64,000 nucleotides of DNA from Sinorhizobium fredii NGR234. Its GTDB lineage: Bacteria > Pseudomonadota > Alphaproteobacteria > Rhizobiales > Rhizobiaceae. Shown here in pieces: positions 1-7,752 of the stretch. The notes under the pieces were generated by a model, which saw only the letters and a program-made list of their open reading frames with translations, was not told the origin of the DNA and made no database searches. Where the stretch lies: assembly GCF_000018545.1 (NCBI RefSeq), contig NC_012586.1:1364001-1428000 (forward strand), read 5' to 3'. The position numbers and the translations under genes are program-made. Positions within the stretch are counted from its first letter, which is position 1. The number at the start of each line of letters is the position of its first letter.

Positions 1-107
1 ACATCGACGACGTCGGTGTCGCGACGGCCTTTCTCGCGCACGACGCGGCGCGGCTGATCACCGGCCAGGTTCTCTACGTCGACGGTGGCTATCACATCAT
101 CGATTGA
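1..107 (+). CDS. FabI-like enoyl-ACP reductase (SDR family), C-terminal fragment
   Basis: The reading frame enters at base 3 and ends at a TGA at 105-107, giving the last 34 residues of a protein whose start lies outside the window. The tail contains [16 protein letters not shown]. The pattern TG-x-V-x-YVD-x-GYHI is the C-terminal signature of FabI-type NADH-dependent enoyl-ACP reductases, which carry out the last step of each fatty acid elongation cycle. Other SDR oxidoreductases share the YVDGG part, but the GYHI ending favours FabI. Rhizobia often carry more than one FabI, so the exact paralogue cannot be named. It converges on gabD, whose stop is 28 bases away. Confidence 0.7.
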   Translation, partial: IDDVGVATAFLAHDAARLITGQVLYVDGGYHIID

Positions 108-135
108 TGGCGCTGGCCGAGGCCAATCGCATCTG

Positions 136-1611
136 TCAGATATTGCCCATGCAGAGATATTTCATCTCGAGATAATCCTCGAGACCGTGGCGCGAGCCCT
201 CGCGGCCGATGCCGGACTGCTTGATGCCGCCGAAGGGTGCCGCTTCCGAGGACATGCGGCCGGTGTTGATGCCGACCATGCCGTATTCCAGCGCCTCGGC
301 CACATGCCAGACCCGCTTCAGATTCTCGGCGTAGAAATAGGCGGCGAGGCCATAGATCGTGTCGTTCGCCTCGGCAACCACCTGTTCGGCGGTCTCGAAG
401 TGGATGATCGGAGCGATGGGCCCGAAGGTCTCTTCCTGGGCCGCACGCATGTCGTGTGAAATCCCGGTGAGTACGGTCGGCTCGAAGAAGGTCCCCTTCG
501 TGCCGATCCGCCCGCCGCCGCAGCGAAGTTCTGCTCCCTTGGCGAGCGCATCGGCAACATGCGCCTCGATCTTCTCGATCGCATGGCCATCGATCATCGG
601 ACCGATGGTCGCGTCCGGTGAAAATCCATCGCCGACGCGAAGCTCTCGCACCCGCGCGACGAATTTTTCCGCGAAGGCGTCGTGCACCGCCGATTGCACA
701 TAGATGCGGTTCGCCGAGACGCAGGTCTGGCCGGCATTGCGGAACTTCGCCTGGATCGCGCCGTCCACCGCCTCCTCGATGTCCGCATCGTCAAAGACGA
801 TGAAGGGGGCGTTGCCGCCGAGTTCGAGGCTGACCTTCTTGATCTGGTCGGAGCATTGCCGCATCAGCAGCCGTCCGACTTCGGTGGAGCCGGTGAAGCT
901 GATCTTGCGGACCTTCGGATTGCTGCAGAGCTCGCGCCCGATCGGCGCCCCTTCCGAGGCGTAGAGGAGATTGAGAACGCCTGCGGGAAAGCCAGCCTTC
1001 TCGGCAAGCACGAACATCGCTCCGGCGACAAGCGGCGTCTGTTCCGCCGGCTTCAGGACGATGGCGCAGCCAGCGGCAAGTGCCGGGGCGATCTTGCGCG
1101 CCACCATCGATGCGGGGAAATTCCACGGTGTGATCGTGCCGACGACGCCGACCGGCTGCTTGATGACCAGCATACGGCGGTCATTGGCAGGTGCCGGAAA
1201 CGTTTCGCCATAGATGCGTTTCGCCTCCTCCGCATACCACTCGATATAGGAGGCGGCATGCAGGACCTCGCCCTTCGCCTCGCCGAGCGGCTTGCCCATT
1301 TCGGCGGTCAGGATGGCGGCGAGATCGTCGGCATGGGCGACGATCAGGTCGTGCCAGCAGCGCAGGATCGCGCTTCGATCCTTGGCCGGCTTGCCCGCCC
1401 AGATCGGCTGCGCCTTGGCGGCTGCTTCGATCGCAGCATGTGCGTCCTCGATCCCCATGTCGGGAAGCGTCGCCAGCAATTCCCCGGTCGAAGGATTGAA
1501 GACGTCGAAGGTCGCGCCGTCCCATGCGCCGGACGCGTGTGTGAAGCTATCAAGCTTGGCGAATTGGTCCGCTGCCCGAAGGTGTTTCGTCAGTGCGGAT
1601 GTCAGGGCCAT
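136..1611 (-). CDS. gabD: NAD(P)-dependent succinate-semialdehyde dehydrogenase
   Basis: The 491-residue protein is a full-length aldehyde dehydrogenase. It shows the nucleotide-binding FTGSTEVGR (about 239-247), the general-base glutamate in LELGG (E263) and the catalytic cysteine in NAGQTC (C297). The family oxidises succinic semialdehyde to succinate, the second step of GABA breakdown. An in-frame start lies 27 bases upstream at 1638, but the ATG at 1611 is preferred because GGAGG sits seven bases before it and the product then begins MALTSALTKHL. gabT lies just upstream on the same strand, so both steps of the GABA shunt are together. GabD subtypes differ in cofactor preference, and this cannot be read from the sequence. 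Confidence 0.9.
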   Translation of the reverse strand: MALTSALTKHLRAADQFAKLDSFTHASGAWDGATFDVFNPSTGELLATLPDMGIEDAHAAIEAAAKAQPIWAGKPAKDRSAILRCWHDLIVAHADDLAAILTAEMGKPLGEAKGEVLHAASYIEWYAEEAKRIYGETFPAPANDRRMLVIKQPVGVVGTITPWNFPASMVARKIAPALAAGCAIVLKPAEQTPLVAGAMFVLAEKAGFPAGVLNLLYASEGAPIGRELCSNPKVRKISFTGSTEVGRLLMRQCSDQIKKVSLELGGNAPFIVFDDADIEEAVDGAIQAKFRNAGQTCVSANRIYVQSAVHDAFAEKFVARVRELRVGDGFSPDATIGPMIDGHAIEKIEAHVADALAKGAELRCGGGRIGTKGTFFEPTVLTGISHDMRAAQEETFGPIAPIIHFETAEQVVAEANDTIYGLAAYFYAENLKRVWHVAEALEYGMVGINTGRMSSEAAPFGGIKQSGIGREGSRHGLEDYLEMKYLCMGNI

Positions 1612-1670
1612 GGCGCGTCCTCCGGCGAGGCGGGCCACGGCTCAGCAAGCCTCGCTCTTTGTCTTATTGC

Positions 1671-1694
1671 GGGGCGCGCGGGTCTGCGCGCCCC
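1671..1694. promoter_or_regulatory. Perfect 9-bp hairpin in the gabT-gabD spacer
   Basis: GGGGCGCGC (1671-1679) pairs perfectly with GCGCGCCCC (1686-1694) across a six-base loop. It lies between gabT and gabD, which are read toward lower coordinates. In that direction it is followed by GCAATAAGAC rather than a run of T, so it is not a classic terminator. It could protect the gabT mRNA end or lower gabD expression relative to gabT. Confidence 0.5.
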
Positions 1695-1738
1695 GAGCCG
1701 GGGTCGAACAGGCGCGATAGCGGTCGCCCGGCCGGCCG

Positions 1739-3007
1739 TCAACCGCGCGCTTCGAGGATCGATGCCTCGAGGATATCGAGCGCCTCGGCAAAGACCTCGT
1801 CCTGGATGGTGATCGGCGCCAGGAAGCGGATAACATTGCCATGCACGCCGCAAGTCAGCAGGATCAATCCTTTTTCAAGGGCGATCAGGCGGACCTTGTT
1901 GGCGAATTCGGCGCTCGGCAGCTTCGTCTTCACGTCGTTGAATTCGACCGCGTTCATGAAGCCTGGACCACGAATGTCGACGATCTCGGGCGCCTTTTCG
2001 CGGATCTGCGCAAGACGCTGCTTCAGACGGTTGCCGAGCTGGTTGGCCCTCTCGCAAAGTTGTTCTTCCTCGATCACGTCGAGGACGGCATGCGCCGCGG
2101 CGATGCCGATCGGGTTGCCGCCATAGGTGCCGCCGAGACCGCCCGGTCCCGGCGCATCCATGATTTCGGCGCGGCCTGTGACCGCGGCAAGCGGGAAGCC
2201 GCCGGCAAGGCTCTTGGCCATCGTCATCAGGTCCGGAGCGACGTCGTGATGCTCCATCGCGAAGAGCTTGCCGGTCCGGGCAAAGCCGGTCTGGACTTCG
2301 TCGGCGATCAACAGGATGCCGTGCTGGTCGCAGATTTCGCGGAGCGCCTTCATGAATGCGGTCGGAGCTGGATAGAAGCCGCCTTCGCCCTGGACCGGCT
2401 CGAGGATGATCGCCGCGACGCGGCCCGGATCGACATCGGCGGCAAAGAGCTTCTTCAGCGCCGCCAACGACTGCTCGACGCTGACGCCGTGGAGCTCGAT
2501 CGGGAAGGGGGCATGGAACACGTCGGCCGGCATCGCGCCGAAGCCGACCTTGTAGGGCACCACCTTGCCGGTCAGCGCCATGCCCATGAAGGTGCGGCCG
2601 TGGAAGCCGCCGCCGAAGGCGATGACGGCCTGCCGTCCCGTCGCGGCGCGGGCGATCTTCACCGCGTTCTCGACCGCTTCGGCGCCGGTGGTGACGAAAA
2701 TCGTCTTCTTCGCGAACTTGCCGGGGGCCAGCGCGTTGAGGCGCTCGGCCAGATGCACGTAGTTCTCATAGGGGACCACCTGGTGGCAGGTGTGGGTGAA
2801 GCGGTCGAGCTGTGCCTTGACGGCAGCGATCACCTTCGGATGGCGGTGACCGGTGTTGACGACGGCGATACCCGCGGCGAAATCGATATAGCGATTGCTT
2901 TCCTTGTCCCAGATCTCTGCATTTTCGGCGCGGTCAGCGTAGATCTGCGTGGTCATTCCCACACCGCGGGATATGGCGGCGTTCTTGCGGTCGGTCAGGC
3001 TGGTCAT
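1739..3007 (-). CDS. gabT: 4-aminobutyrate aminotransferase (PLP-dependent, class III)
   Basis: The 422-residue protein has the class III aminotransferase layout. An N-terminal segment contains DFAAGIAVVNTGHRHP, the cofactor loop is TTGAEAVENAVK (106-117), the acid is in IADEVQTGF, and the PLP-binding lysine is in MTMAKSLAGGFPL (K265). It transfers the amino group of GABA to 2-oxoglutarate, giving succinic semialdehyde for GabD. The length matches family members. AGGA lies nine bases before the ATG. The upstream region shared with the divergent MerR-XRE-cupin gene holds two inverted repeats, so control by that regulator is plausible. Related ornithine-type aminotransferases are the main alternative, but gabD next door favours GABA. 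Confidence 0.92.
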   Translation of the reverse strand: MTSLTDRKNAAISRGVGMTTQIYADRAENAEIWDKESNRYIDFAAGIAVVNTGHRHPKVIAAVKAQLDRFTHTCHQVVPYENYVHLAERLNALAPGKFAKKTIFVTTGAEAVENAVKIARAATGRQAVIAFGGGFHGRTFMGMALTGKVVPYKVGFGAMPADVFHAPFPIELHGVSVEQSLAALKKLFAADVDPGRVAAIILEPVQGEGGFYPAPTAFMKALREICDQHGILLIADEVQTGFARTGKLFAMEHHDVAPDLMTMAKSLAGGFPLAAVTGRAEIMDAPGPGGLGGTYGGNPIGIAAAHAVLDVIEEEQLCERANQLGNRLKQRLAQIREKAPEIVDIRGPGFMNAVEFNDVKTKLPSAEFANKVRLIALEKGLILLTCGVHGNVIRFLAPITIQDEVFAEALDILEASILEARG

Positions 3008-3040
3008 CGTCGCTGTCCTGTGTAAGGGTTGGCAGATATG

Positions 3041-3057
3041 TTACATTTTTTCTGTAA
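3041..3057. promoter_or_regulatory. Inverted repeat TTACA-N7-TGTAA upstream of gabT
   Basis: TTACA (3041-3045) and TGTAA (3053-3057) form a symmetric site 34 bases upstream of the gabT start. A third copy of the half-site, TGTAA, lies at 3021-3025, inside the expected gabT leader. Repeated half-sites close to a start codon are typical of a repressor operator. Which protein binds is unknown; the divergent regulator is the obvious candidate. Confidence 0.45.
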
Positions 3058-3093
3058 GATTTTTTTGAAAGAGGTACATCTTTTGACATGGAA

Positions 3094-3110
3094 AGCAAAT
3101 CAAATTTGCT
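3094..3110. promoter_or_regulatory. Perfect 7-bp palindrome AGCAAAT-CAA-ATTTGCT in the gabT/regulator spacer
   Basis: AGCAAAT (3094-3100) and ATTTGCT (3104-3110) are a perfect inverted repeat with a three-base spacer. The site sits in an AT-rich stretch of an otherwise GC-rich region, 87 bases before gabT and 123 bases before the MerR-XRE-cupin gene. The symmetry and position fit the binding site of a dimeric regulator acting on one or both genes. Confidence 0.5.
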
Positions 3111-3232
3111 GATCGAGACAACACGACGACTGATGCCACGCCTTGTGTATCGGCAAGGCCCGCAGATAGATTGCCGCAAGCTGCCGAAGGCTGGGAATCG
3201 CGTCGTAGCCGGCGCCGGAAGGACAGGGACTG

Positions 3233-4060
3233 ATGAGCGGGGTGGGCAACATACGCTACAAGGTGGCCGAGGCGGCGCGGCTTGCCGGCGTCTCGGCTTC
3301 GACGCTGCGCCTGTGGGAAACCCAGGGGCTTGTCGTGCCCGAACGTTCGGCGACCGGGCACCGCCAATATACCGAGGCGGACCTGGCGCGGCTGAAGCGC
3401 ATCTCGTGGTTTCGAGCCGAACGCGGGCTTAACCCGGCCGCCATACGCGAAGCTCTGGAAGCGGAGAGCGCGGCAAATGACGAGCCCGGCGCCGGTTCGT
3501 CCGTGGAAGGCAATATCGACCTGCAGGTCGGTCGAAAACTGCGAAGCCTCAGACATGCGGGCGGCAAGACACTGGAACAGGTGGCCGGCGACGTCGGTAT
3601 TGCGCCGTCGGTACTGTCGACGCTGGAGCGGACGTCCCAAGGCGTCTCGGTTGCCGTGCTGCACAACCTTGCCGAATATTTCGGAACGACGGTCTCGAGC
3701 CTCTCCGGCGAGGAGGAGCCCCAATCGCGGACTCTTGTCCGCGCCGGCGAATGGCGCAATTGGCCGCGCACGACGCCGGGCGTGACGGTTCAACTGCTTG
3801 CGGAAGGCAAGAACCAGATGGATTGCCACCGCTTCGTGCTGGCACCCGGCGCATCCAGCGAGGGGGCCTATCGCCACGAGGGTGAGGAATTCGTCTACGT
3901 GCTTTCCGGTCGCGCCGAGTTCGTGCTCGACGGAGACCAGTTCTATGACCTTTATCCGGGCGATTCCCTCTATTTCGAGAGCCGCCGCAGACACGCCTGG
4001 TCGAACCGCCACGATGGCGAGACCGTTCTTTTGTGGATCAATACGCCGCCGACTTTCTAG
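3233..4060 (+). CDS. Three-domain transcriptional regulator (MerR HTH - XRE HTH - cupin)
   Basis: The 275-residue protein contains three recognisable parts. Residues about 5-75 are a MerR-type winged helix (YKVAEAARLAGVSASTLRLW, then a GHRQYTEADL turn). Residues about 100-155 are an XRE/HTH_3 helix-turn-helix (LRSLRHAGGKTLEQVAGDVG). Residues about 190-270 are a cupin_2 barrel (HEGEEFVYVLSGRAEFVLDG, PGDSLYFESRRRHAW). XRE-cupin regulators usually sense a small ligand, often an amine or amino acid derivative. The extra N-terminal MerR domain is unusual. Divergent placement from gabT suggests control of GABA use, which is inference. AGGA lies about ten bases before the ATG. Confidence 0.85.
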   Translation: MSGVGNIRYKVAEAARLAGVSASTLRLWETQGLVVPERSATGHRQYTEADLARLKRISWFRAERGLNPAAIREALEAESAANDEPGAGSSVEGNIDLQVGRKLRSLRHAGGKTLEQVAGDVGIAPSVLSTLERTSQGVSVAVLHNLAEYFGTTVSSLSGEEEPQSRTLVRAGEWRNWPRTTPGVTVQLLAEGKNQMDCHRFVLAPGASSEGAYRHEGEEFVYVLSGRAEFVLDGDQFYDLYPGDSLYFESRRRHAWSNRHDGETVLLWINTPPTF

Positions 4061-4438
4061 GCGGGTGGTCAACGACTTATCGCGAGAAATTAATGTAGTG
4101 GATCTCTGATTTGGATGCATATATCTAAGTGCATTGCCACAATTCTTGCACTTATTAAGATGCAGTCGCCGCGTCATATAGGTCAAATCCCGCTTCGCGC
4201 CGGCCGTTGCACCAGCAACACAACTCGATTCTGTTGATCTCTGGGGCGCAATTCTTGCGACAGCTGCGTCAAAGTTTGGCCCTATTCGCCAATACATTCG
4301 CCACGTCGCCTTACCCATCTTTCACCACCTCATCTTCTCAGAAGAGCGCCTGGCGACACGGCGGCAACAGTCATACCGGTCTTGGGAGTGATGCCACCAG
4401 GGGAGAATCCCGCAAAGATTTAACTCGGGGGGATGTTC
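4061..4438. promoter_or_regulatory. AT-richer upstream region of the surface-glycan operon, with an 8-bp inverted repeat
   Basis: No gene is seen in these 378 bases. TAAGTGCA (4126-4133) and TGCACTTA (4147-4154) form a perfect inverted repeat with a 13-base spacer. Overlapping it, bases 4134-4150 match the sigma-54 consensus YTGGCACG-N4-TTGCW at all fixed positions except two, including one G of the essential GG pair. The region drives the acyltransferase-glycosyltransferase-ABC operon, but the promoter itself is not proven. Confidence 0.35.
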
Positions 4439-5608
4439 ATGCAGATTGCGCGCGACCGACAGTTGGATGGCCTACGAGCCGTCGCCGTATCCTTGGTGCT
4501 CTACGCTCATTTCTTCGCGGCCGACGGATCGCATTGGGGCCATATCGGCGTTCGGCTGTTCTTCGTGCTTAGCGGCTTTCTGATCACCCGTTTGCTGCTG
4601 CAGGCGCGCGACGAAACGAGCTTCGAAACGGGGACAGCCCTTGGATCCTTCTACGCGCGCCGGGCGCTCCGCATCTTTCCTCCCTATTTTGCCGTGCTTG
4701 GATTCGTTTGGCTGATCGGCCTGGAGCATTCCAAGGAAGTGCTGGCCTGGCACGCGCTTTATCTTTCCAATTTCTGGTACGCGCTCCAGAACGAGTGGAC
4801 GCCTTGGGTTCTCTGCCACACCTGGAGCCTGAGCATCGAGGAGCAATTCTACATCGTCTGGCCGCTCATCGTCCTCGTCGCGCCGCGACGCTCGGTAGCC
4901 GAAATCTGCGTCGGGGTCATCGCGCTCTCGCTGGCCTACCGGTTCTACTGGCCCCTGACCGGAACGCCGTCACTGGCGCGGGATCTGCTGCCCCCGGCTT
5001 CGATGGACGCTTTGGCCGCGGGCGGGCTGTTGGCCGTTCATCGGTCGAAAAACGAAGCCTGGCCGCAATGGGTCCAGAGAAGCTGGATTCCGCTGCTGGC
5101 TCTCTCTTTGATCCTCCTGTGGCTTCGACCCGTGCCGAAGACGTCACTCCTCGAGTGGCTGGCGTGGATTGGGCTTGAGATTTCTCCGTTGGTGCCGCTG
5201 GTCATGCTCGTCGGCAGCTGTGCGCGCGGCATCGGAGGTTCCTTAGGGCGCCTCTTCGAGAGCGCGCCGATGACTGCCCTCGGCCGCATCAGCTACGGCG
5301 TCTATCTTTACCATGCCATCGTCCTCGCTGTCGTCGTCCAGGCGCAGTCCTTCATTCCCGTCAATGTCTCGGAGCAAGGGCTGGGGCGCTTTCTCGTCGC
5401 GGGCGCCGGTACGTTGCTCCTCGCCTCGATCTCGTGGTGCGCTTTCGAGCAGCCGCTGAACACGCTCAAGCGCCACTTCCCCTACGTTCGCCGGCAAGGC
5501 GGTGGGACCGCCGCGGTCCGCCCCGGAAGAGCGGACGAGGAGGCATCGATCTATCTGCGGGCGTCGGGCGATCGCGCCAAAACCTTGGAAATCTCCGATG
5601 TTCAATAA
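4439..5608 (+). CDS. Membrane acyltransferase of the acyltransferase_3 (OafA/YrhL) family
   Basis: The protein is about 389 residues and rich in hydrophobic helices. It begins QLDGLRAVAVSLVLYAHFF, the N-terminal signature of acyltransferase_3 enzymes with their conserved histidine, followed by GVRLFFVLSGFLITRLL and the luminal TWSLSIEEQFYIVWPL. Such enzymes move acetyl or other acyl groups onto surface sugars. The ATG at 4439 is preferred over 4433 because GGGGG then lies about six bases away instead of touching the start. It is the first gene of an overlapping operon with two glycosyltransferases and an MsbA-like exporter, so it probably decorates the glycan they make. From memory it corresponds to SMb21188 of S. 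meliloti. Confidence 0.85.
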   Translation: MQIARDRQLDGLRAVAVSLVLYAHFFAADGSHWGHIGVRLFFVLSGFLITRLLLQARDETSFETGTALGSFYARRALRIFPPYFAVLGFVWLIGLEHSKEVLAWHALYLSNFWYALQNEWTPWVLCHTWSLSIEEQFYIVWPLIVLVAPRRSVAEICVGVIALSLAYRFYWPLTGTPSLARDLLPPASMDALAAGGLLAVHRSKNEAWPQWVQRSWIPLLALSLILLWLRPVPKTSLLEWLAWIGLEISPLVPLVMLVGSCARGIGGSLGRLFESAPMTALGRISYGVYLYHAIVLAVVVQAQSFIPVNVSEQGLGRFLVAGAGTLLLASISWCAFEQPLNTLKRHFPYVRRQGGGTAAVRPGRADEEASIYLRASGDRAKTLEISDVQ

Positions 5609-6740
5609 GCACGCGAGCCGAACCATGCCCACCCCATTGGTGTCCGTCCTCCTGCCCGTCTACAACGGAGAACCCTATCTCGCCGCCGCGCTCGAGAGCA
5701 TTCTGCGTCAGGACTACAAGCACTTGGAGGTCGTCGCGATCGACGACGGATCGACGGATCGCTCGCTTGAAATCCTAGAGCGCTATCGCAAAGCCGATCG
5801 CCGTATTTCCATTCTTTCACGGGAAAACCGCGGCCTGATTGCGACCTTGAATGAGGGTCTCGGCTTGGCCAACGGCGACCTTGTGGCGCGGATGGATGCC
5901 GACGACGTCGCCTATCCGTCCCGCCTCTCCCGCCAGGTCGCGCTGTTTGCCGAAGAACCACAGCTTGCGCTCTGCGGCACGGGCATCGACACCCTGATCG
6001 GCGATCGCATCGCCCGCGGCAGACCGAGCCCGATCTATCGGCGGGACAGCATGCGCATCCTGTCGATGTTCTTCACCATCTTTCTCCACTCGACCGTGAT
6101 CTACAACCGCAAAGCCATTCCCGGCGACCTGCTCGTCTACGATCCGGACTATCCGCACGCGGAAGATTTCGATCTGTTCCGTCGGATCGCCGACCGCTTT
6201 CCGGCAGCGATGATCGACGAGCCGCTGGTTGCCTATCGGATCCATGAGGCCAGCGTGACCAGCAAGCACCAGCGGCAGATGCGTCAGACGCATCTGAAGA
6301 TCGTCGCGGAAAACCTTGAACGCAATGGTCTTTTTGTCGACGCAGGCCCGCTCCGCGACCTCGGAACCGCGGTGACGCGAGACACGGTCGGAACTGTTGC
6401 CGATTTCATCCTCTCTCTGGAGACCAAGATCTCCACCTGTCCCGCCGAAACGCGCAAAGCCTACGAAGACGGCATTCTGTGCTTCTTCTATTTCCTCTAC
6501 CAAATGATCGTCGATGAAGAGCGGCCGGAACTGACACACGCGTTTCTGACGCGGACAGGCAAATGGCAGCTTATTCGACGCCGGGAGCGGTACGGCCTGC
6601 TCGCCGGCGCGCGCCTACCCTGGTGCAGCCGCCTTTCCATTGCGGCGACCAGAAGAGTGGATTGGCTGGCGCGCTACATGCAGTCCGTGCCGGCGGCGAG
6701 CGTCCTTCCTCAGCATGGTGCGGTCTGCGATGGCGTTTGA
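5598..6740 (+). CDS. Family 2 glycosyltransferase
   Basis: The protein is about 380 residues with an N-terminal GT-A fold: VSVLLPVYNGEPYLAAALES, then IDDGSTDRS and the metal-binding ARMDADDVAYPSRL (a DxD-type motif). These mark an inverting GT2 enzyme that adds a sugar from a nucleotide-sugar donor on the cytoplasmic face. The chosen ATG at 5598 overlaps the acyltransferase stop by 11 bases and has a weak GGAA upstream. A second ATG at 5625 lies just before the fold and cannot be excluded. The C-terminal 120 residues carry no motif I recognise. The next gene also overlaps by 11 bases, so translation is likely coupled. Confidence 0.85.
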   Translation: MFNKHASRTMPTPLVSVLLPVYNGEPYLAAALESILRQDYKHLEVVAIDDGSTDRSLEILERYRKADRRISILSRENRGLIATLNEGLGLANGDLVARMDADDVAYPSRLSRQVALFAEEPQLALCGTGIDTLIGDRIARGRPSPIYRRDSMRILSMFFTIFLHSTVIYNRKAIPGDLLVYDPDYPHAEDFDLFRRIADRFPAAMIDEPLVAYRIHEASVTSKHQRQMRQTHLKIVAENLERNGLFVDAGPLRDLGTAVTRDTVGTVADFILSLETKISTCPAETRKAYEDGILCFFYFLYQMIVDEERPELTHAFLTRTGKWQLIRRRERYGLLAGARLPWCSRLSIAATRRVDWLARYMQSVPAASVLPQHGAVCDGV

Positions 6741-7752
6741 AGAGACCTTGAGAGCGGACAAGCGCGTCGGCGCCGTTGCCGCGCCGAAGGGCACGCGGCC
6801 TTTTGCGAGCTTCATCGTCTGTACCCGCGACCGGGTCCAGGCGCTTGTCGCATGCATCCGGTCGATCGAGGCGGCCTGCGCCGCATTCCCCGCCATCACC
6901 TGTGAGCTTGTCGTGGTCGATAACGGCTCGACCGACAACACGCCCGGCGAATTGCGCCGCGTCGCCGCGTCCTCGAGCATGGTGATGACGCTCGTCATCG
7001 AACCGCGACCGGGCCTTGCGGCTGCGCGCAACGCAGGAATGGAACGGGCTCGCGGCCGGATCCTCGTGTTCATCGACGATGATTGCGAAATCGGCCGAAC
7101 CTATCTGTCCGATCTGGCACGACACTATGCGAACGGCGACCAGCGGGTGGTCCGCGGCGGGCGCGTGGAACTCGGCAATCCCCTTGACCTCCCTTTTACG
7201 ATCAAACGATCGAAGACGCGCGAACGACTGACCAGGGACGTTCATCCCGGCGGCTTCGTGCTCGGTTGCAACATGACCATGCATCGCGAGGTGGCGGCAC
7301 TTGTCGGCCCCTTCGACGAGCGGTTCGGCGCCGGTGCGCCCCTGCAGTCCGCGGAGGACACCGACTATCTGGTGCGTGCCTATCACCTGGGCATTCCGGT
7401 CGAATACGTGCCTGACATGACGGTCTTCCACCATCACGGCCGAAAGGCCCGGGCAGCCATCGAGAAGCTTCATCGCAGCTATAGTCTGGGCAATGGCGCG
7501 CTCTGCCTGAAACATCTCTTCAGGGCACCTTGGCTCCTGCGACACTTCTGCTGGACCCTGCGGTCGGCGTGGTGCCAGTCGTTCGGCGGGGAAAGGTTCG
7601 ATCCCGAACTGCGGCTCTCCCATTGGCCCATCGTATCGATGAACCTGATGGGCGCGGCGAAGTTCGCATGCCTTGTCATGGCAAGCCGGGCCGAGCCGAC
7701 GGAATTGCGCCGTATCGGTGAGACGACACCGGGACTGGAGCGAGGTCGATGA
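6730..7752 (+). CDS. Family 2 glycosyltransferase
   Basis: The protein is about 340 residues with a GT-A fold: FIVCTRDRVQALVACIRSIE, VVDNGSTDNT, then RILVFIDDDCEIG (DxD region), and later FDERFGAGAPLQSAEDTDYL, which supplies the catalytic-base region of GT2 enzymes (ED). The start at 6730 overlaps the preceding gene by 11 bases; 6715 is also possible and neither has a clear ribosome binding site. The stop overlaps the ABC transporter start (ATGATG). A second GT2 enzyme in one operon suggests an oligosaccharide of at least two added sugars. Confidence 0.85.
   Translation: MAFEETLRADKRVGAVAAPKGTRPFASFIVCTRDRVQALVACIRSIEAACAAFPAITCELVVVDNGSTDNTPGELRRVAASSSMVMTLVIEPRPGLAAARNAGMERARGRILVFIDDDCEIGRTYLSDLARHYANGDQRVVRGGRVELGNPLDLPFTIKRSKTRERLTRDVHPGGFVLGCNMTMHREVAALVGPFDERFGAGAPLQSAEDTDYLVRAYHLGIPVEYVPDMTVFHHHGRKARAAIEKLHRSYSLGNGALCLKHLFRAPWLLRHFCWTLRSAWCQSFGGERFDPELRLSHWPIVSMNLMGAAKFACLVMASRAEPTELRRIGETTPGLERGR

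Noticed and set aside
3041..4318. A 425-codon open frame on the minus strand opposite the MerR-XRE-cupin gene
   Set aside because: Its protein has no family features and the plus-strand gene shows three clear domains; long antisense frames are expected in GC-rich DNA.
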